Of a stretch of 64,000 nt of DNA, positions 38,329 to 47,663 are shown piece by piece. The translations under genes were made by a program, and so were the position numbers. Every line of letters starts with the position of its first letter. Positions within the stretch are counted from its first letter, which is position 1. Under the pieces are notes generated by a model that saw nothing but the letters and a program-made list of their open reading frames with translations, searched no databases and had not been told where the DNA came from. Source of the DNA: CAHJXF01 sp038254545 (GTDB lineage: Bacteria > Pseudomonadota > Gammaproteobacteria > Burkholderiales > Burkholderiaceae_D); assembly GCA_038254545.1 (NCBI GenBank), contig JBBSGB010000009.1, forward strand, positions 43,119 through 107,118, in the 5' to 3' direction.

Positions 38329-39686
38329 ATGTTCGGCATGAGCGAACCCGCATTCCTGTTGCTCGCGGCGGCAGTCGCGATCGTCGGCCTGATCGTGCTG
38401 ATCGCGCAATTCAAGGTCCATCCCTTCATCGCGCTGATCCTTGCGTCCGGTTTCCTCGGGCTCGTCACCGGCCTTCCGGTCGCCAAGGTCGTCAAGGAAT
38501 TCCAGGACGGTTTCGGCGGCACACTCGGCTTCGTCGGCGTGCTGCTCGGTCTGGGCACGATGCTCGGCAAGCTGATGGCCGAGTCGGGCGGCGCGGACCG
38601 CATCGCGCGCACGCTGATCGATGCGTTCGGCGAAGCCAAGGTGCATTGGGCGATGATGATCTCGGCGTTTCTGGTCGGCATCCCGCTTTTCTTCGAGATC
38701 GGCTTCGTACTGCTCGCGCCGCTGGTCTTCATCGTCGCGCGACGCACCGGCGTGTCGCTGGTGAAGATCGGCATCCCGCTGCTCGCGGGGCTGTCGGTGG
38801 TGCACGGACTCGTGCCGCCGCATCCGGGGCCGTTGCTTGCAATCGGCGCGTTCGGCGCCGATATCGGCAAGACGATTTTCTATGGCCTCATCGTCGGTCT
38901 GCCGACGGCCGTCATCGCGGGGCCGGTCTACGGCGCATGGATCGCCAAGCGCGTTCCGGGCTCGGTCGACCATGAACTCGCGGAGACGCTCGCGCGCGAT
39001 CGAGGTGAAAAGCGCGACGACATGCCGGGCTTCGGCATCACGCTCTTCACGATCCTGCTGCCGGTCGCGCTGATGCTCGCCAAGACGCTGGCCGACGTCA
39101 CCGTCGACGAGAAGAATCCCGTGCGCCAGTGGATGGACTTCATCGGCAACCCCATCGTCGCGCTGCTCGCGGCGCGCTCGTGGGCCTCTACACGTTCGGC
39201 TTCGGACGCGGGCTCGGCGCGAAGGAAGTGGGCAAGCAACTCGACGCGAGTCTCCTGCCAGTCGCGGGCATCCTGCTCATCATCGGCGCGGGCGGCGGTT
39301 TCAAGCAGATGTTGATCGCCACCGGTGTCGGCAAGACCATCGGCGAGAAGGCCGTGCATGCGCAACTCTCGCCGATCCTGCTCGCGTGGCTGGTGGCCGC
39401 GCTGATCCGCATCGCGACGGGCTCGGCGACGGTCGCCACGATCACGGGTGCGGGCATCGTGGCGCCGATCGTGACGCTCATACCGAACGTCAATCGCGAG
39501 TTGCTGGTGCTCGCGACCGGCGCGGGCTCGCTGATCCTCTCGCACGTCAACGATGCGGGCTTCTGGCTGGTCAAGCAGTACTTCAATCTGTCGTTGTCCG
39601 AAACCTTCAAGACCTGGACCGCGATGGAGACGATCCTGTCGGTAGTCGGCATCGTGCTGATCATGGCGCTGTCGCTGGTCGTGTGA
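38329..39686 (+). pseudogene. gntP: GntP-family gluconate:H+ symporter, frameshifted
   Basis: Two frames together encode a typical GntP permease of about 452 residues. The first frame covers residues 1 to about 282 (through NPIVALLAA), and the second resumes with ALVGLYTFGFGRGLG. A one-base loss within GCGGCGCGC at about 39169-39177 joins them. The N-terminal HPFIALILASGFLGL and C-terminal GSATVATITGAGIVAP and LSHVNDAGFWLVKQY motifs are conserved. The immediate neighbour is gluconokinase, which confirms a gluconate role. A sequencing error in the GC-rich run is possible. Confidence 0.85.
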
Positions 39687-39710
39687 CGCGATGGACGACG
39701 AGGGCTCACC

Positions 39711-41255
39711 ATGACGCGTAGTGCCATCGGCGTCGACATCGGCACGACCAGCACCAAAGCGGTCGTATTCGTTGCCGACGGCAAGAAGCGTGGCCAGACC
39801 CTCGGCGAGCATGCGGTCGAATACCCGCTGTTGACGCCGGTGCCCGGTGCGGCCGAACAGGACCCCGATCAGATCCACGCCGCAGTCGTCGCCTCGATAC
39901 ACGGCGCAGTTCATGCAGCGCATGTCTCGGGTCACGAGGTCGCGTGCGTCGCGTTCAGCGCGGCGATGCACAGCCTGATTGCGGTCGACGAGCACGACGC
40001 GCCGCTGACCGCGAGCATCACCTGGGCCGACAATCGCGCGGCCGCGTGGGCTCTCCGCGTGAAGCGCGACCACGACGGCCTCGCGATCTATCGGCGCACC
40101 GGCACACCGATTCATCCGATGTCGCCGCTGATCAAGCTCCTGTGGTTGCGGTACGAGCACCCCAAGGTGTGGAGACAGACGCGCCGTTTCATCGGCATCA
40201 AGGAGTATGTTTTCCGGCGCCTCTGCGGCGAATACCTCGTCGATCATTCGATCGCGTCGGCCACCGGGCTCTTCAATCTCGAGGTGCTCGATTGGGACGA
40301 GGGCGCGTTGCAACTGGCGGGCATCGATGCGTCCAAGTTGTCGACGCTGGTGCCCACCACGCATCGCACGAAGCTGGTCGATGCGCGACAGGCGCATGAA
40401 CTCGGTCTCACCGTCGATACGCCCATCATCATCGGCGCCAACGACGGCGTGCTGTCGAATCTCGGCGTGGGCGCGATCCAGCGGGGCTCGATCGCGTTGA
40501 CGATCGGCACGAGCGGCGCGATGCGCACCGTCGTCGATGCGCCGCAGACCGATCCCGAAGGCCGCACATTCTGCTATGCGCTGACCGAGAAGCACTGGGT
40601 CGTCGGGGGCCCGGTCAACAACGGCGGCATCGTGCTGCGCTGGGTGCGCGATGAATTCGCGGGTGCAGAAACCGAAACCGCGAAACGCCTGGGGATCGAT
40701 CCCTACGACGTGCTCACCCACATCGCACAGCGTGTTCCTGCCGGCGCGGGCGGTCTGCTGTTCCACCCCTATCTCGCGGGCGAGCGCGCGCCGCTATGGA
40801 ATCCCGACCTGCGCGGCTCGTTCTTCGGACTCGCGATGCATCACAAAAAGGAGCACATGATCCGCGCAGTGCTAGAGGGCGTGGTGATGAACCTGCACAC
40901 CATCCTGCCCGCGCTCGAAGCGTTGATCGGGCGCACGCACGTGATCAAGGCCACCGGCGGCTTCGCACGCTCGCCGATGTGGCGGCAGATGCTGGCCGAC
41001 GTGTTCGATCGCAACGTGGTGATCCCCGAGAGCATCGAGAGCTCGTGCTTCGGCGCCGCGATGCTCGGCCTGTTCGCGCTCGACGAATTGAAAGCGCTCG
41101 AAGACGTGACCAGGCTGGTCGGCGCGACCTACAGCCACAAGCCCGACGCGGCCTGCGTCGCGGTCTACGATCGATTGAAGCCGATCTTCCTCGCGCTGCC
41201 TCGGCAACTCGAAGAGCAGTACCGCGCGATCACCGCGTTTCAGCAGGAGTCGTGA
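39711..41255 (+). CDS. Gluconokinase, FGGY family
   Basis: A 514-residue sugar kinase that phosphorylates gluconate to 6-phosphogluconate. The N-terminal phosphate motif IGVDIGTTSTKAV and the second ATPase motif GSIALTIGTSGAM are intact. The closing signature (residues near 345-400, PYLAGERAPLWNPDLRG) is characteristic of this subfamily. It follows gntP by 24 bp in the same direction, so the pair is a catabolic unit whose transporter half is broken here. Confidence 0.88.
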   Translation: MTRSAIGVDIGTTSTKAVVFVADGKKRGQTLGEHAVEYPLLTPVPGAAEQDPDQIHAAVVASIHGAVHAAHVSGHEVACVAFSAAMHSLIAVDEHDAPLTASITWADNRAAAWALRVKRDHDGLAIYRRTGTPIHPMSPLIKLLWLRYEHPKVWRQTRRFIGIKEYVFRRLCGEYLVDHSIASATGLFNLEVLDWDEGALQLAGIDASKLSTLVPTTHRTKLVDARQAHELGLTVDTPIIIGANDGVLSNLGVGAIQRGSIALTIGTSGAMRTVVDAPQTDPEGRTFCYALTEKHWVVGGPVNNGGIVLRWVRDEFAGAETETAKRLGIDPYDVLTHIAQRVPAGAGGLLFHPYLAGERAPLWNPDLRGSFFGLAMHHKKEHMIRAVLEGVVMNLHTILPALEALIGRTHVIKATGGFARSPMWRQMLADVFDRNVVIPESIESSCFGAAMLGLFALDELKALEDVTRLVGATYSHKPDAACVAVYDRLKPIFLALPRQLEEQYRAITAFQQES

Positions 41256-41276
41256 TCGCGCGACTCGGCGCGCATC

Positions 41277-42257
41277 TCAGCGCGCGATTCGAATGGCCCT
41301 CATCGAATCGTCTGTCGTCGTGCACGGATCGTCATCGAACGCGATGTCGCCACTCTCGCTCGCCTCGCCGCTCGCCTTCAAGTCCGCGAACGGATAGATC
41401 GTGCGATCCATCAGATGCGAAGGCGTGACCGCCTGCATCGCTGCGGCAATGCTCTTGATGCGGCCCGGAAAGCGCTTCTCCCAGTCGCGCAGCATCGCCT
41501 TCATCTCGCGACGCTTCAGGTTCTCCTGCGAGCCGCACAGGTCGCAGGGAATGATCGGATAGCGCTGCAGCTCGGCCCAGCGCGCGAGGTCGCGTTCGCG
41601 CACGTAGGCAAGCGGGCGGATCACGATGTGCGCGCCGTCGTCGGACGCCAGCTTGGGCGGCATGCCCTTCATCTTTCCCGCATAGAAAAGATTCAGGAAA
41701 AAAGTCTCGAGCAGATCGTCGCCGTGATGGCCAAGCGCGACCTTGGTCGCGCCGAGCTCGGTTGCGACTCGATAGAGCGCGCCGCGACGCAGCCGCGAGC
41801 ACAGCGAGCACGTGGTCTTGCCTTCGGGGATCAGGCGCTTGACGATCGAATACGTGTCCTGCTCTTCGATGTGAAACGGCACGCCGAGCCTTGCGAGGTA
41901 GTCGGGCAACACCTGGGCCGGAAAGCCCGGCTGCTTCTGATCGAGATTGACCGCGACCAGATCGAAGCGTATCGGCGCGCGGTCGCGTAGCTTCAACAGG
42001 ATGTCGAGCAGGCCGTAGCTGTCCTTGCCGCCCGAGACGCACACCATCACGCGGTCGCCGTCTTCGATCATGTTGAAGTCGCCGATCGCCTGACCGGCAA
42101 GGCGGCACAGGCGCTTCTCGAGCTTCTTGTCGTCGACTGATCGCTCGGCGCGCGAGGCCCGAGCTTCTGATTCGCCAGCTGTTGAATCGCGAGCCATCGA
42201 AACGCGTGTTTTCGTATCGCGCGCTTCTTTAATCACGGCAGCCATATCGTCCTCCAT
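41277..42257 (-). CDS. ttcA: tRNA 2-thiocytidine(32) biosynthesis protein TtcA
   Basis: A 326-residue Fe-S enzyme that thiolates C32 in certain tRNAs. The PP-loop is VCVSGGKDSYGLLDIL (about residues 72-87), and the two cluster-binding CxxC pairs are in TTCSLCSRLRRG and PCDLCGSQENLKR. The first 45 residues are a low-complexity extension, so the start could be a later Met. It abuts folB with no gap. It converges on the gluconokinase gene; an 8-bp inverted repeat spans the gap but has no T-run. Confidence 0.93.
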   Translation of the reverse strand: MEDDMAAVIKEARDTKTRVSMARDSTAGESEARASRAERSVDDKKLEKRLCRLAGQAIGDFNMIEDGDRVMVCVSGGKDSYGLLDILLKLRDRAPIRFDLVAVNLDQKQPGFPAQVLPDYLARLGVPFHIEEQDTYSIVKRLIPEGKTTCSLCSRLRRGALYRVATELGATKVALGHHGDDLLETFFLNLFYAGKMKGMPPKLASDDGAHIVIRPLAYVRERDLARWAELQRYPIIPCDLCGSQENLKRREMKAMLRDWEKRFPGRIKSIAAAMQAVTPSHLMDRTIYPFADLKASGEASESGDIAFDDDPCTTTDDSMRAIRIAR

Positions 42258-42668
42258 TCACGCGACGATGCGCTCGTCGCGCTTGAAGTGAAACACCTCG
42301 ATCCCGACTGCGTCGCACTCGGGATAGACGTCGGGCTTCTCGGTCGAGACGCGGACCGCGCGCACCAGCGGATGCGCGAGCAGCGCGTGCGCGATATCGT
42401 CGCACAGCGTCTCCTGCAGGTTGATGTGCCCGACCGCGATGCGCGTGCGTATCGCCGCGTGTATGAAATCGTAATCGACCACTTCGGCGATCTTGTCCTG
42501 ATGTGGCGTCGTGGCGGCAAGCGGCACGAACAGATCGACGTTGACGATGATCCGTTGTGCGCCGTTCTTCTCATGCTCGTGCACGCCGATATTGGCCTGC
42601 ACTTCGAAGTTGCGCAGGTAGATGCGCCGGCAGTCGGACAGTTGCGGGTGGGACAGGGAACTGAGCAT
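42258..42668 (-). CDS. folB: Dihydroneopterin aldolase
   Basis: A 136-residue enzyme of folate synthesis, cleaving dihydroneopterin to 6-hydroxymethyl-dihydropterin. The typical start RIYLRNFEVQANIGVHEHE and the VDYDFIHAAIRTRIA helix are present, and the C-terminal STEKPDVYPECDAVGIEV segment fits. Its stop directly precedes the ttcA start, and the SDR gene lies 22 bp upstream, suggesting a folM-folB-ttcA transcript. Confidence 0.9.
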   Translation of the reverse strand: MLSSLSHPQLSDCRRIYLRNFEVQANIGVHEHEKNGAQRIIVNVDLFVPLAATTPHQDKIAEVVDYDFIHAAIRTRIAVGHINLQETLCDDIAHALLAHPLVRAVRVSTEKPDVYPECDAVGIEVFHFKRDERIVA

Positions 42669-42690
42669 CGCTCGCTTTCGTCAACTCGAT

Positions 42691-43512
42691 TCAACGCGTC
42701 ACGAACATGATGTCGCGTTCGGTGGGCACCAAATGCTGGCCGCCATCGACCACCAGTGTCGTGCCGGTGATCGCGGGCGACTCGACCGCGAAGCACACCG
42801 CGGCGGCGATGTCGGCCGGGTTGCTCGAGCGCCCGAGCGGCGTCTTGGCATGTGCACGGTCGAAGTCCTTGCGGCTTTGGCTCCCCGACGGCAACGTGAT
42901 CCCGGGCGCGATGCCCACTACCCGCAGCTTGGGCGCGAGCGCCCGTGCGAGCAGCGCAGTCGCGCTGTGCAACGCGGCCTTCGACAAGGTGTATGACAGG
43001 TAGTCGGGATTGGGATTGAAGAGCTTCTGGTCGAGCAGGTTGATTACGACGCCGCGTTGACTGGCGGTGAGCGCACGATGCATCGCCTGCGCGAGTACGA
43101 GCGGCGCGGCGAGGTTCACGCGCATGTGCGCCTCCAACGTTGCATAGCCAAGCGTGGCGGCATCGTCGGCCTGGAACAGCGATGCGTTGTTGACCAGGCA
43201 GGTCGGTCGCGACAACGCAACCTCGACGCGTTCGATCAGGCCGCGGCTCGCGTTCTCGTCGGATAGGTCGGCATCGAAGGCGATCGCGCGGCGGCCGAGG
43301 CGCTCGATCGCCGCGACCGTCTTCTTCGCGTCTCCGGCCGATGTCGAGTAATGAATCGCGACGTCCCATCCGCGCTCGGCCAGCGCCAGCGCAATGGTCG
43401 AGCCGATGCGTTTCGCGCCACCGGTGACAAGCGCGGTGCGGCACAAGGTCTTGGCGGTCGATGCCGGAGTCGATGCCGCGGTCGATGCGGAAGCGCGTGC
43501 GCGGGAAGTCAT
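42691..43512 (-). CDS. SDR-family oxidoreductase, probably FolM-like pteridine reductase
   Basis: A 273-residue short-chain dehydrogenase. The Rossmann motif is TGGAKRIGSTIALALAERG (about residues 30-48), and the catalytic YTLSK motif (Tyr-x3-Lys) occurs in YLSYTLSKAAL. The C-terminus PGITLPSG...VVDGGQ fits the family. Its position just before folB in the same direction supports reduction of a pterin (dihydromonapterin/dihydrofolate reductase). The first 25 residues are Ala/Ser/Thr-rich and may be untranslated or a poorly conserved leader. Confidence 0.8.
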   Translation of the reverse strand: MTSRARASASTAASTPASTAKTLCRTALVTGGAKRIGSTIALALAERGWDVAIHYSTSAGDAKKTVAAIERLGRRAIAFDADLSDENASRGLIERVEVALSRPTCLVNNASLFQADDAATLGYATLEAHMRVNLAAPLVLAQAMHRALTASQRGVVINLLDQKLFNPNPDYLSYTLSKAALHSATALLARALAPKLRVVGIAPGITLPSGSQSRKDFDRAHAKTPLGRSSNPADIAAAVCFAVESPAITGTTLVVDGGQHLVPTERDIMFVTR

Positions 43513-43626
43513 GTGTAGCCGTGTTTTCGGGAAGCGCGAGTTTAAGCGATCATCACGCCGCCCCACTTCCGAATGCGCGATGTAATGCGTCGCGAATGTG
43601 CGCCGACCGCTTCGATCAATGTGCCC

Positions 43627-44817
43627 ATGAGCTTGCCCGACCCCACCGCACTGCCCGAGCCTTCGCGAGAGGCCGCCGCGATCAGCGCGCGTTTGCTCGC
43701 GATCATTCGCGAGGAGATCGACAGGCAAGGTGGATGGATCCCGTTCGCGCGCTTTATGGACCTCGCGCTCCATGCGCCGGGGCTCGGCTACTACAGCGCC
43801 GGCGCCGCGAAGCTCGGCAGCGATCCGCGCGATGGCAGCGATTTCATCACTGCGCCCGAACTGACGCCCTTGTTCGCGCGCGCGTTGGCGCGGCCGGTTG
43901 CCAACGCCTTGCGCGATACCAAGGGAGCCATCATCGAGTTGGGCGGCGGCAGCGGCAAGCTCGCCGCCGCCCTGCTGCTCGAACTCGAATCGATGGGCGC
44001 GTTGCCTTTGCGTTACGAAATGCTCGAGGTGTCGGCCGACTTGCGGGAACGCCAGGCCGCGACCCTCGCGCGTCGCGCGCCGCACTTGCAGGACCGCGTG
44101 CGCTGGCTCGATACGCTGCCCGAGATCATCGACGGCGTGATCCTCGGCAACGAGGTGCTCGACGCCCTGCCGGTCGATTGCGTGGTCCGAACCGGCGACG
44201 ATTGGCTGGAACGCGGCATCGCCGTCGATGATCGGGGTGCATTGATCTATCGGGACCGACCTGCGCTTGCGATGCTTGCCGCTGCGATTCGCCGCGCGAT
44301 TCCCGATGCCGGCGCGCTTGCTATCGGATACACCACCGAAGTCCATCGGGCGGCAAGCGCGCTCGTTGGCGCGCTCGTTGCCCGCATGAGTGATCGGTCG
44401 ACGATGCTGATGATCGACTATGGTTTCCCCGCGAGTGAGTACTTTCATTCGCAGCGTTCCGGCGGGACTTTGATGGCCCACTACCGCCATCGATCGACCC
44501 CAGACGTGCTCGCGCGCGTCGGCCTACAGGACGTCACCGCGCACGTCGATTTCAGCGCCATCGCCCGCGCCGCGCGTGACGCCGGAGGTTTCGTCGCCGG
44601 CTATACCAGCCTCGCATCGTTCCTGCTCGATTGCGGCATTCTCGAATTGATCGACGCGGCGCCCGACGATGTGCGGCAGTGGGCGCCGCAAGCGGCAGCC
44701 TTGCAGAAGGTTCTTTCGGAAGCCGAGATGGGCGAGCTTTTCAAGGTGATCGCAATCACTCGGGGGCAAAGGTTCGTCAGGGGCTTTGAATCGAGCGACC
44801 GGCGCGCTTCGCTTTGA
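43627..44817 (+). CDS. Class I SAM-dependent methyltransferase, MidA/NDUFAF7 (COG1565) family
   Basis: A 396-residue protein. FMDLALHAPGLGYYSAG is a hallmark of the NDUFAF7/MidA family, and the SAM motif is IIELGGGSGKLAAALL. GNEVLDALPVD and the MLMIDYGFPASEY segment are also typical. The mitochondrial relative methylates an Arg in a complex I subunit; the bacterial substrate is unknown. ATG 43627 (MSLPDPTA) is preferred; an upstream in-frame ATG at 43573 overlaps the region opposite the SDR leader. Confidence 0.88.
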   Translation: MSLPDPTALPEPSREAAAISARLLAIIREEIDRQGGWIPFARFMDLALHAPGLGYYSAGAAKLGSDPRDGSDFITAPELTPLFARALARPVANALRDTKGAIIELGGGSGKLAAALLLELESMGALPLRYEMLEVSADLRERQAATLARRAPHLQDRVRWLDTLPEIIDGVILGNEVLDALPVDCVVRTGDDWLERGIAVDDRGALIYRDRPALAMLAAAIRRAIPDAGALAIGYTTEVHRAASALVGALVARMSDRSTMLMIDYGFPASEYFHSQRSGGTLMAHYRHRSTPDVLARVGLQDVTAHVDFSAIARAARDAGGFVAGYTSLASFLLDCGILELIDAAPDDVRQWAPQAAALQKVLSEAEMGELFKVIAITRGQRFVRGFESSDRRASL

Positions 44818-44966
44818 GGCCAGCGGTATCTAAATAATGCATACCACCAATCACTTCTATCGATTGGAGACATTGCTGCATCGCACCGATACTGTGTTCA
44901 GGGACGAGGCGATGCGGTATTCAGCGAGCTTCGGCCCTCCAGCGACTTTCAGCAAAGGAAAGCATC

Positions 44967-45383
44967 ATGAACAAGACATTTCTTCTCCTCCCCACTCTCC
45001 TCGGCGCCGTTTTCGCGACTGCGGCGGTCACGGCTCAAGCCGGCGAGCTGTACACCCCCGAGCAATATCAGGCCCCGGCCGCGAGCCCGGCATCACGCGG
45101 TCAGATCAAGCAATCGGTCTTGAATGGTCGTGCCAGCGGCGCGCTCGATCACAACGACGTGGACCTGCCCTCGTATTCGTCGACGGCGGTCGAAAAGACG
45201 CGTTCAGAGGTGAAGCAGGAGGTGCTCGCGGCTCGTAGCGACGGGGCACTCGACCACAACGATGTCGATCTGCCCACGATCGCCAAGGGTTCGGTCACGA
45301 CGCGTCAGGAAGTGCGCAACGAATATTTCGCGTCGAGAAAGCAAAGTACCAACGCACCGGGTCGCAATACGATCAACTACTGA
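44967..45383 (+). CDS. Secreted small protein with duplicated GALDHNDVDLP unit (DUF4148-like)
   Basis: A 138-residue protein. The signal peptide ends near AQA at residue 25. The mature part has two copies of about 40 residues, each with a Ser/Thr-Arg-x-x-hydrophobic-Lys helix and ending GALDHNDVDLP, then a third partial helix TRQEVRNEYFASRK. The helix pattern resembles the DUF4148 periplasmic proteins of Burkholderiales. The function is unknown; many such genes are stress- or metal-responsive. A good AAAGGAAAG ribosome site precedes the ATG. Confidence 0.65.
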   Translation: MNKTFLLLPTLLGAVFATAAVTAQAGELYTPEQYQAPAASPASRGQIKQSVLNGRASGALDHNDVDLPSYSSTAVEKTRSEVKQEVLAARSDGALDHNDVDLPTIAKGSVTTRQEVRNEYFASRKQSTNAPGRNTINY

Positions 45384-45456
45384 CCATCGAAACCGAGCGG
45401 GCCCGCTAAGCAAAGGGGCCCGTCGGTAACGACGAAGAACTGCGGCTTCGGGCCTG

Positions 45457-45484
45457 AAAGCGCGCTCTCGCAAGCGCGCTTTTT
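45457..45484 (+). terminator. Rho-independent terminator downstream of DUF4148-like gene
   Basis: AAAGCGCGC (45457-45465) pairs with GCGCGCTTT (45474-45482) across an 8-base loop, followed by more T. A second, GC-rich inverted repeat without a T-run (GGGCCC type) lies about 60 bp upstream. Confidence 0.75.
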
Positions 45485-45571
45485 GTTTGTCGGGAGCGTG
45501 CTACTGCGCCCGTCGCGGGAACGACATTTCGCGCCTCACCGTGAAGGTCGTCCTGAATTCATCGATACCCT

Positions 45572-46124
45572 TCAACGATGAGCGGACTCGACGCGCGACA
45601 TGGGAGAAGACCGGTCGTCACCCGTCGTCGGGTCAGCGTCCGCGTGCAGCGCCGCCGCCGTTGCCCGCCAGCCCTCGCGCACGCTGGGATAGCGTGGTGT
45701 CCAGCCGCTCATCTTCCTGAGCTTGCGATTCGAGATGCGCTGCGAGCGCGACATTAGTTCACCCAGCGAACCCGCGAGACCGGATAGCCAGATCGGAGCG
45801 AACTTCGGCGGCGCGACACCGAGCGCCTCCGCGAGCGCATCGACGTAGTCGCGACGCGAGAGCGGCTCGTCGTCGGCATCGTTGTAGGCCCCCGCGCTTA
45901 CGCCGAACGCCGCGACCACGGCGCCTGCCGCATCGTCGTGCGAGACCGAAGAAAAGAAGGCCTGGGGCGAGCCCGGCAGCGGTGACCACCCCTTGCGCAC
46001 GAACTTCATCATGTCGAACGTCTGCATCGCGTCGGGGCCGTAGAAACTGGCGAAGCGCAGCACGAAGCATGGGAACGACCCGGCGACCGATCACGCCGGT
46101 CGCTCCTGCGACAAACACCTTCAC
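45572..46124 (-). pseudogene. NAD-dependent epimerase/dehydratase with internal deletion
   Basis: The first 20 residues, KVFVAGATGVIGRRVVP, are an intact epimerase Rossmann start (GTG at 46124). About 25 codons in, the frame jumps directly to a segment normally found near residue 150 (LRFASFYGPDAMQTF) in a different frame, which then runs to 45572 as the C-terminal half. I estimate about 120-140 residues are missing, including the YxxxK region. It lies 37 bp after the AhpD-like gene on the same strand. As part of an ECF41 target operon the epimerase fits one of the known partner classes. Confidence 0.75.
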
Positions 46125-46160
46125 GATGTTCTCCTTCGGCTTTGCGAGTAATCGAATCCC

Positions 46161-46631
46161 TCATGCGGCCTGTTTCGCGGGCTGGTAGCTTCCTGCAACC
46201 GCCCGGAACGCGATGCATAGACGATTCCAGCCATTGGTGGCCACGATGGCCAGCGTGAGATTGGTGAGCTCGCGTTCGCCGAAATGCTTGCGCGCCTCTT
46301 CGTAGAGGGCGTCGGGTACGTGTCCCTGATCCACCTGCGTGACCGCTTCGGCCCACGCCAGCGCGGCGCGTTCGCTGTCGCTGTAGAACGGCGCCTCGTG
46401 CCAGGCGTCGAGTGCGTAGAGGCGCTGTTCGGTTTCGCCCTGCGCACGCGCGTCCTTGCTGTGCATGTCGAGGCAATAGGCGCAACCGTTCAGTTGCGAG
46501 GTGCGCATCTTGACGAGTTCGAGCAGCCTATGGTCGAGGCCGGACTGATCGACAAAGTTCAACCCCATCATTGCCTTGATGGCGTCGGGACTGGCCTGGA
46601 GAAAATCGAGGCGTGGCGTCATGTGTTGCAT
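46161..46631 (-). CDS. Carboxymuconolactone decarboxylase/AhpD-family protein (ECF41 partner)
   Basis: A 156-residue protein. The AhpD-type redox motif is NGCAYCLDMHSKDA (Cys-x2-Cys-x3-His) near residues 48-61. Members act as peroxidase partners or decarboxylases on small acids. ATG 46631 is supported by AGGAG six bases upstream; a second ATG is three codons later. It is headed by an ECF41-type promoter (46710-46736) just past the sigma gene stop. The epimerase fragment follows in the same direction. Confidence 0.85.
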   Translation of the reverse strand: MQHMTPRLDFLQASPDAIKAMMGLNFVDQSGLDHRLLELVKMRTSQLNGCAYCLDMHSKDARAQGETEQRLYALDAWHEAPFYSDSERAALAWAEAVTQVDQGHVPDALYEEARKHFGERELTNLTLAIVATNGWNRLCIAFRAVAGSYQPAKQAA

Positions 46632-46709
46632 GTGTTGCTCCTGAAGTTGGATGAGAAGAAAGGCCGCCGATGTGGCGCAGTGGCTCGTAGCGGCCCGCCC
46701 ACATCTCAA

Positions 46710-46736
46710 GACGATCGAGCGCGGTCGGATGTGACA
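46710..46736 (-). promoter_or_regulatory. ECF41-type promoter for the AhpD-like gene
   Basis: On the minus strand TGTCACA (46736-46730) is followed after exactly 16 bp by CGTC (46713-46710) and then TTGA. This is the reported promoter motif recognised by ECF41 sigma factors. It lies 3 bp after the sigma gene and about 80 bp before the gene it serves. Confidence 0.8.
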
Positions 46737-46739
46737 GCT

Positions 46740-47624
46740 TCACTTCGTCTCGTCTTCGATCGCGACGATGCCCTTCAGCTTGTCGGGATTGAGAACCGCA
46801 TAGACCCCCAGGATGCGCATGCCGTCGGTGTCGATCGAGAACGCCGAAACCGGCAGCCCGTCGCGGCTGATCAGCAGCCCGGCCTCGCCATTGATGGTGA
46901 TCGGCCCGCGCGAAAGCCCGCTCAGCCCGGCGCGCCATATCCCCAATGCAAAGCGAGACACGAGCTCGGCGCCGCGCACGATCTTGCGCGCAGCCTTGGC
47001 CTTGCCGCCGCCATCCGAAGTCCAGGTGACGTCCTCGGCGAAGAGCGCAAGCAACGCGTCATGATCTTCTGCCTGAAGCGCTGCGAAGAACCGGTCCAGC
47101 AGACGAACGCGTGCCGCCTCGCTGACGACAAAACGCGGCCGCTCGCGGCGGACGCGCTCGCGCGAGCGGTGAACGATCTGGCGGCAGGCGGCCTTGTTCT
47201 TGCCGAGGATGGCCGCGATCTCCGCATATTCGCAATCGAACACTTCGTGCAGCAGGAAGGCGGCGCGCTCTTCGGGCGAGAGCCTTTCGAGCACGACCAG
47301 GAATGCGATCGAGAGGTCGGAAGCCAGCTCGGCGCGTTGGTCGGCCGGTGGCGAGGCTTCACCCACCAACGGCTCGGGCAACCAGGGTCCGATGTAGGCC
47401 TCGCGCTCCGATCGAACCGCTCGCAGCCGATCGATGCAGAGCCGCGTGATGGTGGTCACCAGCCACGCCTGCGGTGTCTGCACGCGCTCGATATCGGCCT
47501 GCTGCCAACGCAGCCATGCGTCCTGCACCATGTCTTCGGCGTCGGCCCGGGAGCCGAGCATGCGATAGGAAATCCCGTAGAGTCGGGCACGGTGCCGATG
47601 GAAAACGACGGTGCGGTCGGACAT
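46740..47624 (-). CDS. ECF41-family RNA polymerase sigma factor with C-terminal SnoaL-like domain
   Basis: A 294-residue sigma factor. Sigma-2 (DAEDMVQDAWLRWQQ) and sigma-4 (YAEIAAILGKNKAACRQIVHRS) domains are followed by a SnoaL-like regulatory domain. Three ECF41 hallmarks are visible: WLPEP at 81-85, DGGGK at 204-208 and NPDKL at 279-283. In this group the extra C-terminal domain, rather than an anti-sigma factor, controls activity. It reads toward the AhpD-like and epimerase genes, and its own promoter carries the same motif as theirs. Confidence 0.92.
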   Translation of the reverse strand: MSDRTVVFHRHRARLYGISYRMLGSRADAEDMVQDAWLRWQQADIERVQTPQAWLVTTITRLCIDRLRAVRSEREAYIGPWLPEPLVGEASPPADQRAELASDLSIAFLVVLERLSPEERAAFLLHEVFDCEYAEIAAILGKNKAACRQIVHRSRERVRRERPRFVVSEAARVRLLDRFFAALQAEDHDALLALFAEDVTWTSDGGGKAKAARKIVRGAELVSRFALGIWRAGLSGLSRGPITINGEAGLLISRDGLPVSAFSIDTDGMRILGVYAVLNPDKLKGIVAIEDETK

Positions 47625-47663
47625 GAATACCTCTCACTTGGCGAGCTTGGCGCTCCTCTTCAA

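Noticed and set aside
38928..40766. Open frame of 612 codons on the minus strand
   Set aside because: It lies opposite gntP and the gluconokinase, whose frames show conserved motifs. It is a GC-driven shadow.
41255..41288. Inverted repeat ATCGCGCG...CGCGCGAT between gluconokinase and ttcA
   Set aside because: There is no T-run on either strand and CGCG runs are common in this genome. A terminator call is not justified.
42691..44490. Longer 599-residue version of the SDR protein
   Set aside because: The first 326 residues are antisense to the MidA-family gene and lack any domain. The ATG at 43512 gives a standard SDR.
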